Source: Betaproteobacteria bacterium (lineage in GTDB: Bacteria > Pseudomonadota > Gammaproteobacteria > Burkholderiales > SG8-41). Taken from it: DNA of 48,164 nt. The stretch's first letter is position 1. Each line of letters starts with the position of its first letter. Where the stretch lies: assembly GCA_025363575.1 (NCBI GenBank), contig JANYDM010000080.1:1-48164 (forward strand), written 5' to 3'. The notes below the pieces were generated by a model. The model had not been told where the DNA came from. It ran no database searches and worked only from the letters and a program-made list of their open reading frames with translations. Shown here piece by piece: positions 15,572 through 22,646 of the stretch. Both the position numbers and the translations under genes were made by a program.

Positions 15572-16546
15572 ATGAAAATCGCCGTCATTGACGATTACCA
15601 GGACGCATTCCGTCAGCTCGCCGGTTTCGCGCGGCTGAAGGATCACGACGTCAAGGTGTTTGACGACACCGAAAAAGATTCGGCCAGGCTCGCGGCGCGT
15701 CTCGCCGACTTCGACGCGGTACTGCTCACGCAGCAGCGCTCGCCGTTTCCGCGAGCCGTCATCGAAAAACTGCCGAAGCTCAGATTGATCGCGCAGACCG
15801 GCCGAAACACTAACCATATAGACGTGGCGGCGTGTACCGAGAAGGGCGTTGTCGTTGCCGCCGCGGGCAGCGGCACCCCGCATGCGACCGCCGAGCTGGC
15901 CTGGGGCCTGATACTTGCCAGCCTGCGCAGCATTCCGCACGAAGTCGAGCAACTGAAAAAGGGCGTGTGGCAGACAACGGTCGGCACCGGACTCAATGGC
16001 AAAACGCTGGGCGTATACGCGCCGGGCCGCATCGGCAGCTGCGTTGCCGCCGTCGGCAAGGCGTTTGGCATGAAAGTGACCTGCTGGGGCCGCGACGCGT
16101 CGAAAGCCAAAGCGCGCGAGCTGGGCTATGAAGTGCCGGCGAGCCGCGAAGCATTTTTCACCGGAGCGGACGTCATCAGCCTGCATATTCCGCTCAACAA
16201 GGAAACGCGCGGCATCATCACGGCCGCCGATCTGGCGTGCACGAAGCCGACTGCGCTGTTCGTTAATACGAGCCGTGCGCCGCTGGTCGCGGCGGGTGCG
16301 CTCGAGGCAGCACTCAAGCAAGGACGCCCCGGTTACGCCGCTGTCGATGTCTATGAAGACGAGCCGGTCATCGGCGGCAATCATCCGCTGCTGAAAATGC
16401 CGAACGTGATTTGCACGCCACACCTCGGTTACGTCGAAAAATCCACCTACGAGTCGTACTACGGCGCCGCCATCGACGGCATACTGGGTTTCGCCGCGGG
16501 CAAACCGGTCAACGTGCTGAATCCGGAAGCCATGGGCAAAAAATAG
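15572..16546 (+). CDS. D-2-hydroxyacid dehydrogenase family protein
   Basis: 324 residues, NAD(P)-dependent oxidoreductase of the D-isomer 2-hydroxyacid family. Substrate-binding region: [13 protein letters not shown] and [18 protein letters not shown]. The catalytic triad is visible as Arg in [10 protein letters not shown], Glu in DVYEDEPV and His in TPHLGYVEK. The cofactor loop reads [10 protein letters not shown], where most members have a GxGxxG at GYGRIG; here the first glycine is alanine and a proline follows. It starts at ATG 15572 with GGGGGAG upstream (around 15559-15565), and CATAAT at 15540-15545 may be its -10. Divergent from the UXS gene. The exact substrate (phosphoglycerate, glyoxylate or other) is not clear. 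Confidence 0.88.
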   Translation: MKIAVIDDYQDAFRQLAGFARLKDHDVKVFDDTEKDSARLAARLADFDAVLLTQQRSPFPRAVIEKLPKLRLIAQTGRNTNHIDVAACTEKGVVVAAAGSGTPHATAELAWGLILASLRSIPHEVEQLKKGVWQTTVGTGLNGKTLGVYAPGRIGSCVAAVGKAFGMKVTCWGRDASKAKARELGYEVPASREAFFTGADVISLHIPLNKETRGIITAADLACTKPTALFVNTSRAPLVAAGALEAALKQGRPGYAAVDVYEDEPVIGGNHPLLKMPNVICTPHLGYVEKSTYESYYGAAIDGILGFAAGKPVNVLNPEAMGKK

Positions 16547-16735
16547 TCCGGTAGGGGTAATTTATTGCCGGCCCGCGGGGACGCCCAGCGGCAACCGGCG
16601 AAGCGGACGCTTGCCCTGCGCACGGTGACGGCCGCCGGGGCTGGCGCATCGCGCTCCATCAGTTAACCCCATTGCAGGTGCTCTCCCGTTCATAGCAGGG
16701 ACATCGTTTGATGTTTACGGCCAGGAGAGAAAATC

Positions 16736-17578
16736 ATGCATAAATCGTTATTTGCGGCTGCACTATGGCTGGCTGTCGCCGGTCCGGCGCTGGCCGTTGG
16801 CGGCATCGCCGATATTTCTGTTTACGACCGCGCGGAAAATCGCGCACTGCAGGTCTATCAGCACGAAGGCCGCTATTACGTGGCGGGCAAGCCGGGCAAT
16901 CAATATCAGGTAAACATCCGCAACACTCAGGCGGGCGAAATCCTGGGTGTCATTGCGGTCGACGGCGTCAATGCGGTGTCGGGCGAAACCGCCAACTGGA
17001 GCCAGACCGGCTATATCCTGAGTCCGTACAGCGCGTTCGGCGTCAAAGGTTGGCGCAAGAGTCTGCAACGCACAGCGGCCTTCTTCTTTACGGAGCTCGA
17101 AAGCTCCTATGCCGCTCGCACTGGACGTCCCGATAACGTCGGCGTCATCGGCGTTGCAGTGTTCCGCAAAAAAACCGAGCCGGCGGTCGGCATCATGCGC
17201 GGGCCAGGGTTTTTCGAGCGCAAGCGCCAAGCATCCGGCGACGACGCGCAGGCAGCCGCCGAAGGCAAAAACGCCAAAGACGAAATAGCGCAGAGTGCGC
17301 GCACGGAAACCGACCGCGCCGACGCTGCTGCACCAGGCGTATCGTCCATTGCGCCGCCGGCGCAGGAGCCGAGAAAGCTCGGCACCGGCCACGGCGAGAG
17401 TGAAACGTCGGTCGTGCGACAAGCAAATTTCGAGCGTGCATCGAGCGAGCCGGACGAGGTCATCACGATTTACTATGACAGTTATCGCAACCTGGTAGCG
17501 CAGGGCGTGATCCGTGACTACCCGCGGCTGGCGCGCCCGAATCCGTTTCCAAGCCAGTTCGTGCCTAATCCTCGCTAG
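16736..17578 (+). CDS. Secreted hypothetical protein upstream of the ECF sigma gene
   Basis: 280 residues with a clear Sec signal peptide (LFAAALWLAVAGPALA, cleavage near residue 21). The mature N-terminal half (about 22-150) is an ordered domain: DISVYDRAENRALQVY, YYVAGKPGNQYQVNIRNTQ, then FGVKGWRKSLQRTAAFFFTE and NVGVIGVAVFRK. The second half is charged and low-complexity and ends with ITIYYDSYRNLVAQGVI. AGGAGAG (16722-16728) precedes ATG 16736. The 189-nt gap before it shows no clear promoter. I do not recognise a named family. Its position before an ECF sigma / anti-sigma pair suggests it belongs to the same envelope-stress unit, as sensor or target. Confidence 0.7.
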   Translation: MHKSLFAAALWLAVAGPALAVGGIADISVYDRAENRALQVYQHEGRYYVAGKPGNQYQVNIRNTQAGEILGVIAVDGVNAVSGETANWSQTGYILSPYSAFGVKGWRKSLQRTAAFFFTELESSYAARTGRPDNVGVIGVAVFRKKTEPAVGIMRGPGFFERKRQASGDDAQAAAEGKNAKDEIAQSARTETDRADAAAPGVSSIAPPAQEPRKLGTGHGESETSVVRQANFERASSEPDEVITIYYDSYRNLVAQGVIRDYPRLARPNPFPSQFVPNPR

Positions 17579-17604
17579 CACGGCATTGCGGCCGCCCGCC
17601 GTGC

Positions 17605-17648
17605 GCGGGTTGCCCAAGTGCCGCGGGTTGCGCATACTGGCAACCCGC
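17605..17648 (+). promoter_or_regulatory. Repeat-hairpin leader directly before the ECF sigma start
   Basis: GCGGGTTGC occurs twice (17605-17613 and 17623-17631), and its exact reverse complement GCAACCCGC follows at 17640-17648, one base before ATG 17650. The second copy and the right arm form a 9-bp hairpin with an 8-nt loop; the first copy can compete for the same right arm. There is no ordinary Shine-Dalgarno sequence. The element could be a protein-binding operator or a translational switch. Confidence 0.5.
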
Positions 17649-17649
17649 T

Positions 17650-18231
17650 ATGGCGCAGAACGAGACTACGAGCGACGAGGACTTGATGGAGCGCTACCGC
17701 GATGGTGATGCCGCGGCGTTCGATGTCCTGTACGGGCGTCATAAGGGCGGCGTGTTCCGCTATCTCCAGCGCCAGTGCGGCAATCGCGGCATCGCCGAGG
17801 AACTCTTTCAGGACGTGTGGATGAACCTGATACGCGCCCGCTCCGGCTACAGCGTGCAGGCCAAATTCACGACTTATTTGTACAAGCTCGCACATAACCG
17901 CTTGATCGATCATTACCGCGCGCACTCGGGCAATGTGCCCGCCTCGTTCGATGAAGCGGGCGGCCCGGCGATGGACGACGTGGCCGCGCCGCGCCATGCC
18001 GATCCCATGGTCAGCGCTGACGTCAGGCAACAGGCGCAGCGCATGCTGCAGCTCATCGAGAGCCTGCCCGCTGCGCAACGCGAGGCATTCTTGTTGCAAC
18101 AGGAGTCGGACATGAGTGTCGAAGAGATCGCGCAGGCCACCGGCGTAAACCGCGAGACGGCGAAAAGCCGCCTGCGCTACGCGGTGGCGAAACTGCGTGA
18201 AGGCATGCAGGAGCTGATCGCAGGAACATGA
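17650..18231 (+). CDS. ECF-type RNA polymerase sigma factor
   Basis: 193 residues. Region 2 spans about residues 10-85: DLMERYRDGDAAAFDVLYGRH, FRYLQRQCGNRGIAEELFQDVWMNL and FTTYLYKLAHNRLIDHYR. Region 4 spans about 130-190: LIESLPAAQREAFLLQQ, MSVEEIAQATGVNRETAKSRL and RYAVAKLREGM. A 45-residue linker joins them; region 3 is absent, as in all ECF sigmas. It directs core polymerase to an envelope-stress regulon, usually including its own promoter. Its stop overlaps the next gene (anti-sigma) by 4 nt (ATGA). The start lacks a Shine-Dalgarno sequence and lies against an inverted repeat, so translation is probably regulated or weak. Confidence 0.93.
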   Translation: MAQNETTSDEDLMERYRDGDAAAFDVLYGRHKGGVFRYLQRQCGNRGIAEELFQDVWMNLIRARSGYSVQAKFTTYLYKLAHNRLIDHYRAHSGNVPASFDEAGGPAMDDVAAPRHADPMVSADVRQQAQRMLQLIESLPAAQREAFLLQQESDMSVEEIAQATGVNRETAKSRLRYAVAKLREGMQELIAGT

Positions 18232-19466
18232 GCGAATCCACGCACAACGATCCCCCGCGAGACGCAGCGCTGACCGCGATCTATCGTGCGGCGCCGGCTG
18301 ATGTGCCGCCGGCCACGCTCGACGCCGCGATACTCGCGGCCGCGCGCCGCGAAGTCCGGGCACGGCCGCGAGAGGCAGGTTTTTCATTCCGCTCGTTGCG
18401 CGTGCCCATGTCTATTGCCGCGGTGCTGGCGCTAAGCGTGAGCCTCGTGACCTTGATGCGCGAAGAGGCGCCCGAGCTTACCGAGCCGCCGCGCGCAGAT
18501 TCGTCTCCGGTCGATAGTAAACTCAGCACCGGCGGCAACCCAGATGAAAAGGCCGAGCGCAGCAGCGTGGGCGTGGAGCGGCAGCCGAAAAACGTGGGTC
18601 TCAAGCCACCGCAATCGAATTCGTCCAGCCTGGGCATACGTGGTTCGGATTTCTCCGAACCGATGCGGCAGCGGGCAAAAAAGGAACAGGTGCTGAAGTC
18701 CGAGGCGGAAGTGGCGCCGTCCGGGACCAAAGCCAAGCGGCGCGACGTGGCACGTGATAACGATCAGGCGCGTGATAAAAATGCCGTGGTGTCGGCGGGG
18801 CGGCCGGACAGTCGTGCGGAAGCCGATAGCCGGCGAGTACCGGCCCCGCCATCGGAGGCGACTTTTTTGGCTAAGAAGCTCACTAGTCCGGCACCGGTAG
18901 TCGCTGCGCCGCCAGCCGGCGCAGTCGCGGGCGGGTTGGCCGCAAATATCGTTAGGGAGCCGCTCGCCGATCGTGTGGAGCCAGCGCCGCGTTCGCGTGC
19001 GCAAGCCAACGATGCGCCGGCACGGCAGCTTGCCGAGGCGTCACCCGCGTTCGCGCCTAACCCGCCGCAGGCGGTCACCGCCGTCCCCGCGCCGCCGCAG
19101 TTGTCTCCCCCCCCGCCAGCTGTGCCGGCGCCACAACTCAAACCTGCTTTCAGAGCGGAATCCGTGGACAAGGCTGAACCCAGGCGCGCACCTGCGGTGG
19201 AAGCTAAACCCCCGGCTCTTGCGCTGCAGGACAAGACCGCGCCCGCGAAGGATGCTGCCGCCGCGACGGCGCCGGATTTGCGCTCCACCATGCCGGGCAA
19301 GCTCGAGCAAAGTATCGACCTCATTCCGGAAAAATGGCTCGAGCGCATAGTCGAATTGCGTAGAGCGGGCCGTCTCGACGAGGCCAAAGCCAGTCTGGCC
19401 GAATTCCGCAAGCGCTACCCGGACTATCGATTGCCGGATGCGCTGCGCGATCTCGCAAACCCGTGA
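18228..19466 (+). CDS. Probable membrane anti-sigma factor, Pro/Ala-rich
   Basis: 412 residues. The first 60 residues are cytoplasmic and begin ALTAIYRAAPADVPPATLDAAILAAARREVRA, the pattern of N-terminal anti-sigma helices that precede a TM in proteobacterial ECF partners, without the HxxxCxxC zinc motif. One TM follows (about 64-82, VPMSIAAVLALSVSLVTLM). The periplasmic part (about 90-355) is low-complexity Pro/Ala/Lys sequence, probably extended. The C-terminus (about 370-412) folds as a short helical unit (EKWLERIVELRRAGRLDEAKASLAEFRK) like a TPR hairpin. It overlaps the sigma gene start-to-stop by 4 nt, which is the strongest evidence for the role. The signal sensed is unknown. Confidence 0.75.
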   Translation: MSESTHNDPPRDAALTAIYRAAPADVPPATLDAAILAAARREVRARPREAGFSFRSLRVPMSIAAVLALSVSLVTLMREEAPELTEPPRADSSPVDSKLSTGGNPDEKAERSSVGVERQPKNVGLKPPQSNSSSLGIRGSDFSEPMRQRAKKEQVLKSEAEVAPSGTKAKRRDVARDNDQARDKNAVVSAGRPDSRAEADSRRVPAPPSEATFLAKKLTSPAPVVAAPPAGAVAGGLAANIVREPLADRVEPAPRSRAQANDAPARQLAEASPAFAPNPPQAVTAVPAPPQLSPPPPAVPAPQLKPAFRAESVDKAEPRRAPAVEAKPPALALQDKTAPAKDAAAATAPDLRSTMPGKLEQSIDLIPEKWLERIVELRRAGRLDEAKASLAEFRKRYPDYRLPDALRDLANP

Positions 19467-19639
19467 GCGCGGGGTCCGAGCCGTCCGCTGACCCGCCTCC
19501 CGTGAGGCCGGCCGAACCCGAGGCGGGTATGTGCTGCAACAGCGGTTGTGATCCCTGCGTTTTCGATACTTACTGGGAAGCGGCCGATCGTTACGAGCAG
19601 GCCCTGGCAGCGTGGAAAGCAAGGCATCCGGCACTGTAA
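19463..19639 (+). CDS. Small Oxidoreductase-like (Oxidored-like) domain protein
   Basis: 58 residues, starting at GTG 19463 that overlaps the anti-sigma stop by 4 nt (GTGA). After a Pro-rich N-terminus comes MCCNSGCDPCVFDTYWEAAD, then RYEQALAAWKARHP. The CCxSGCxPCVxDxY core followed by an ExxxxYxxALxxWxAR helix is the oxidoreductase-like family motif (Pfam Oxidored-like), normally found as a small stand-alone protein or an N-terminal domain. The four cysteines could bind a metal or act in redox chemistry. Its position as the fourth gene of the sigma operon links it to the same response. Its short length makes it easy to miss. Confidence 0.85.
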   Translation: MSAGSEPSADPPPVRPAEPEAGMCCNSGCDPCVFDTYWEAADRYEQALAAWKARHPAL

Positions 19640-19784
19640 TCGGGTTAAATTAATGCATTTAAATTATTGATTTTTAATAAAAAAATAAAATACAGGCTCG
19701 GTTCGCTGAACCTATTCCGCAGGCTGCGGGTCGAAATCCGCGTATGCATCGCACCAATCCATGCCCGGCCCTCGTAAATCCGGT

Positions 19785-19812
19785 TTGACAAGGTACTGAA
19801 AATCCATATAAT
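19785..19812 (+). promoter_or_regulatory. Near-consensus sigma-70 promoter
   Basis: TTGACA (19785-19790), a 16-nt spacer and TATAAT (19807-19812): both hexamers match consensus exactly. The expected transcription start is about 19819, giving a leader of about 250 nt before the lytic transglycosylase start at 20071. It is the strongest promoter seen in the window. The preceding 19640-19684 is very A/T-rich (possible UP-like or curved DNA). Confidence 0.85.
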
Positions 19813-19818
19813 GCCGCG

Positions 19819-20070
19819 TTCTGCTGCGTTGCAACATAGGGCGCGACAGAGTTTCTGCCGTAGCTCTGCCGTAGCAAAAAGCGTAAATATTGTTGTTGCT
19901 TTGAGTGCGGCCGACCACTAGAATTGCCAAAATTTTTTTTGAAGACCACAAGCTATAGTGGTTTTTGATTCCGACCCGCGATAGTGGTACTAAGGAGCGT
20001 TGTTACCCCAGCAAGGTAGCATTCAGCCGGTGGCAGCTTGACCGGCGATTACGAAAGGAGGTTTTGCGTC
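19819..20070 (+). other. Structured 5' leader of the lytic transglycosylase gene
   Basis: The leader contains an 11-nt tandem duplication TCTGCCGTAGC (starting near 19853). It has two copies of ACCAC(TA) (19914-19920 and 19945-19949) and two copies of TAGTGGT (19956-19962 and 19982-19988) that can pair in alternative ways. T-runs follow at 19933-19940 and 19962-19966. It ends with a strong ribosome site AAAGGAGG (20054-20061). The strand exchange and T-runs resemble an attenuator or a cis-acting regulator; alternatively a short RNA ends at the first T-run. No ORF of note is seen in the leader. Confidence 0.45.
19945..19966 (+). terminator. Weak attenuator-like terminator in the leader
   Basis: ACCAC (19945-19949) pairs with GTGGT (19958-19962), loop AAGCTATA, followed by TTTT (19963-19966). 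The stem has only 5 bp, so termination would be partial. The upstream ACCACTA copy (19914-19920) can pair with the same right arm and would replace it. Confidence 0.35.
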
Positions 20071-20820
20071 ATGGCAAAATCACACCCCGCACGATTCGAC
20101 GAGCACGGCGCCCCTGCATTAGCCGCTTGGGCGCGCAATACGGCGGCCATGTTGACATTGATGGCCTGTCTGGTTTCCCTCAGCATCATCCTGCATACCC
20201 AATATGGAGTGCGATTCGCCGGCGCCATCGTGCAGGGCCTGGGTACGCTGGACCTGACGCAACTGGTGAACGCCGCCAATGTTCCCGACAACCAGCCGGT
20301 GCAGGACGCCAATGCAGGAAAGTATCGCGCAGTGGGGGACTACCTTGCGCGCCGCTACCGCGTATCGTCGGACATGACGACAGAAGTCGTTGCCAGGGCC
20401 CACGCAATAGGCGCCGAACTGAAGCTTGATCCCTTATTGATTCTGGCGGTAATCTCGGTCGAATCGCGTTTCAATCCGGTGGCGGAAAGCGTCATGGGGG
20501 CCAAGGGCCTGATGCAGGTTATACCGCGCTATCACAGCGACAAGTTCGGCCCGCTGGGCGGTGAAAAAACCGCGTTCGACCCGCAGGTCAATATCCTGGT
20601 GGGCGCCAAGATACTCAAGGAATACCTCCGCCGAGCCGGCGATATCGCCGGCGCCCTGCAGCTGTACGTCGGCGCCTCCTCGGATGAAAACGAGAACGGC
20701 TATTCCGACAAGGTCATCGCCGAGCGCGACCGCCTGAACCAGATTCTGAGGCATTTTCTGAGCCAGAATCGCACTGCTCAATTGCGGCCCGCAGTCAAAG
20801 TCCAGCGCGCTGCAATCTGA
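20071..20820 (+). CDS. Membrane-anchored lytic transglycosylase (SLT domain)
   Basis: 249 residues; start ATG 20071 is fixed by AAAGGAGG 9 nt upstream. An N-terminal TM (about residues 28-48, TLMACLVSLSIILHTQYGV) anchors a periplasmic SLT domain (about 115-225). The domain has LDPLLILAVISVESRFNPVAES with the catalytic glutamate in VES, then MGAKGLMQVIPRY, FDPQVNILVGAKILKEYL and AGALQLYVGASS where related enzymes have an ALAAYNAG-like segment. It cleaves peptidoglycan between MurNAc and GlcNAc with 1,6-anhydro formation. It is monocistronic behind a consensus promoter and a long leader. It may serve cell-wall turnover or envelope assembly. Confidence 0.88.
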   Translation: MAKSHPARFDEHGAPALAAWARNTAAMLTLMACLVSLSIILHTQYGVRFAGAIVQGLGTLDLTQLVNAANVPDNQPVQDANAGKYRAVGDYLARRYRVSSDMTTEVVARAHAIGAELKLDPLLILAVISVESRFNPVAESVMGAKGLMQVIPRYHSDKFGPLGGEKTAFDPQVNILVGAKILKEYLRRAGDIAGALQLYVGASSDENENGYSDKVIAERDRLNQILRHFLSQNRTAQLRPAVKVQRAAI

Positions 20821-20837
20821 CGCCGCGGCCCGCGGCG
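20821..20837 (+). other. GC-only hairpin directly after the transglycosylase stop
   Basis: CGCCGCG-GCC-CGCGGCG is a perfect 7-bp stem placed immediately after the stop codon. There is no T-run, so it is not a classical terminator; it may protect the 3' end or pause polymerase ahead of the convergent thioesterase gene. The rest of the gap to 20911 shows nothing clear. Confidence 0.35.
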
Positions 20838-20911
20838 CGAGAGCGGACCCGGCCGCCGCCTATACGGGCAGATCTTCTGCTGCTTTTTCCTGGAGAGTCA
20901 GGTCCGCGTTG

Positions 20912-21328
20912 TTAACGTGGCGGAATCGAATACGTGCAGGTCACATGCGCAACCGGCTCTGGTTCGCCGTCCGAATACAGTGTCACCTCGCCAACCGCTA
21001 GACGTTTGCCCACCTTCAGCAGCGTGGCCTCGCCGATGACGTCCTTCTGCGCCGGTTTGCGCAGAAAGTTTATGTTGAGATTGGTCGTGACGGCGAGCGG
21101 CACGAGACCGATTTCGCCGAGCAGCGCCGCGTACATCGCGACATCCGCGAGCGCCATCAAGGTCGGGCCAGATACGGTATCGCCCGGGCGCAGGTGCTGC
21201 TTGCCGACGCGGAAGCGCGCCCGCGCCGACATGTTGCCCAGTTTCTCGATGCCGATGTGGCCGTCGTGATCGAGTTGATATTCACGCAACAAGTCCTGTA
21301 CCTGCTGCGGAGTGACGGAGGTTGTCAT
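20912..21328 (-). CDS. PaaI-family hotdog thioesterase
   Basis: About 138 residues forming one hotdog domain. LRPGDTVSGPTLMALADVAMYAALLGEIG carries the central helix, where PaaI members have a catalytic Asp/Asn-type residue after the G-x-x-x-x-x-LAD pattern. NLNINFLRKPAQKDVIGEATLLKVGKRLAVGEVTLYSDG then forms the core strands. It hydrolyses an acyl- or aryl-CoA thioester in the cytoplasm; the substrate is unknown. The start could be ATG 21328, 21334 or 21346; none has a clear ribosome site, and 21328 gives the usual family N-terminus. Divergent from the PhaM gene. Confidence 0.85.
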   Translation of the reverse strand: MTTSVTPQQVQDLLREYQLDHDGHIGIEKLGNMSARARFRVGKQHLRPGDTVSGPTLMALADVAMYAALLGEIGLVPLAVTTNLNINFLRKPAQKDVIGEATLLKVGKRLAVGEVTLYSDGEPEPVAHVTCTYSIPPR

Positions 21329-21443
21329 GCGCATATTGTGGCGCATAGCGGGAAAAAATACCCGCGCCGCCGAACTCCCGCTGCGGCGCGAGCGCGTCTC
21401 GCTATGCTAAAGTCGACCCATCCGATTGCGACAGGAGGCTGCC

Positions 21444-21725
21444 ATGGCCCAGCAGGACGTGCCCAAGGACTGGTTCGAGTTCATGCAGAAAATGTGGAAC
21501 CCGATGTCGTTTCCGATGCCTGGTATGGTTACGCCGACCGTGGATGTCGAAGAGATCGAAAAGAAGGTTGCCGAATTGAAGGCCGTGGAAAACTGGCTGA
21601 CCATGAGCACGGGTTTCGTGCAGATGACGATCAAGACGCTGCAGATGCAGAAGTCGGCGCTCGAGAGCCTGCGCACCGCCGGCGAAGCGGCCGCGAAATC
21701 GGTCAATCCGAAGCCGTCAAAATAG
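21444..21725 (+). CDS. PhaM-like polyhydroxyalkanoate granule-associated protein
   Basis: 93 residues. Start ATG 21444 is set by AGGAGG (21433-21438). The sequence WFEFMQKMWNPM...MPGMVTPTVDVEEIEKKVAELKAVENWL matches the PhaM family plan: an aromatic N-terminal helix, a Pro-Gly-Met linker, the PTxxxEEIxxxxxxLKAVExWL motif, then a long helix rich in Met/Gln. The C-terminus KSVNPKPSK is a short basic tail, much shorter than the Lys/Ala-rich DNA-binding tail of the best-studied PhaM. It likely activates or binds PHA synthase at the granule surface. No phaC gene is in the window. A TATGCT at 21403-21408 could be its -10. Confidence 0.82.
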   Translation: MAQQDVPKDWFEFMQKMWNPMSFPMPGMVTPTVDVEEIEKKVAELKAVENWLTMSTGFVQMTIKTLQMQKSALESLRTAGEAAAKSVNPKPSK

Positions 21726-21745
21726 ATGCGGCGACGTGCGGGATA

Positions 21746-22636
21746 TTACGCGGCGACCGTCGCCTGATCGAAGAATGGCTTGTCACCTTTGATCTGTGTC
21801 CGATGCATCAGCCGGCGCGATTCAGGATCAAAGGCATCTCGCCGATGCATGGCGCAACGGTTGTCCCACATGATGAGGTCGCCGACTTTCCATTCCTGAT
21901 ACCACGCAAAGCGCGGCTGCGCGGCGTGCGCCCATAGTTTGCTCAGCAGGTCTTCGCTTTCGTCGAGCGGCAGACCGATGATATAGGCGTTGCGGCGGCG
22001 GCCGAGATACAGCGCATTGCGGCGCGTCGCGGGGTGGGTGCGGATAAGCGGGTGGATCGCGCCCGGCGCTGCGCGCGGGTCGCTGAAGTCCGTGAAGCCT
22101 TTGCGCAGCTCGCCCGCGCTGTTGCGGCTGGAGTCGTGCCGGCATTGCAGGGGCGCGATCGCGCGCTTCATATCGTCCGGCAGGGTGTTGAAGGCCGCAT
22201 ACATATTGGAAAACCCGGTATTGCCGCCGGCGGGCGGCACCTCGAGCGCATAGAGCAGGCTGCCGATCGGCGTCAGCTCGTTATACGACATGTCGGTGTG
22301 CCACTCGGCCTCATAGTGACCGAGATTGCCGATAGGTTTGCCGTCGACTTTGATATTCGACATCACCGTAATTTCGGGATACGGGTTCACGACGTCCTTG
22401 CCGGCATGGATGGGCGCTTTATCGAGATCGCCAAACATGCGCGCGAACAGCAGGAAGCGCGGGTCGTCGAGTTGCTGGCCGCGAAAGCGCAGGATCAGAT
22501 GCTGGTGCCAGGCGTCCTCGATCGCTTTGTAGGTGGCGCGGTCAACTGGCTGCGCGAGATTGACGCCGGCAATGTCGGCACCCAAGCTGGCGCCGGTCGG
22601 CGTTACGCTGATGCGAACTGTCGCAGCATGATCCAT
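21746..22636 (-). CDS. TauD/TfdA-family Fe(II)/2-oxoglutarate dioxygenase
   Basis: 296 residues. Start ATG 22636 has GGAG 5 nt upstream. Metal ligands are visible as H-x-D in YEAEWHTDMSYNE and the distal His in DNRCAMHRRDAFD. The 2-oxoglutarate-binding arginine is in the RRLMHRTQIKGD tail. N-terminal VTPTGASLGADIAGVNLAQPVD and HLILRFRGQQLDDPRF are family landmarks. It couples oxidative decarboxylation of 2-oxoglutarate to hydroxylation of a small substrate such as a sulfonate or aryloxyacid; the true substrate is unknown. It is the third gene of a minus-strand set after pip and the FAH-family gene, with a gap of only 10 nt from the latter. Confidence 0.9.
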   Translation of the reverse strand: MDHAATVRISVTPTGASLGADIAGVNLAQPVDRATYKAIEDAWHQHLILRFRGQQLDDPRFLLFARMFGDLDKAPIHAGKDVVNPYPEITVMSNIKVDGKPIGNLGHYEAEWHTDMSYNELTPIGSLLYALEVPPAGGNTGFSNMYAAFNTLPDDMKRAIAPLQCRHDSSRNSAGELRKGFTDFSDPRAAPGAIHPLIRTHPATRRNALYLGRRRNAYIIGLPLDESEDLLSKLWAHAAQPRFAWYQEWKVGDLIMWDNRCAMHRRDAFDPESRRLMHRTQIKGDKPFFDQATVAA

Positions 22637-22646
22637 GGATGCTCCG

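Noticed and set aside
19640..19684. A/T-rich tract with a TTATT/AATAA hairpin as a terminator of the sigma operon
   Set aside because: The stem is all A/T and followed by A-rich sequence on the plus strand; weak in both orientations.
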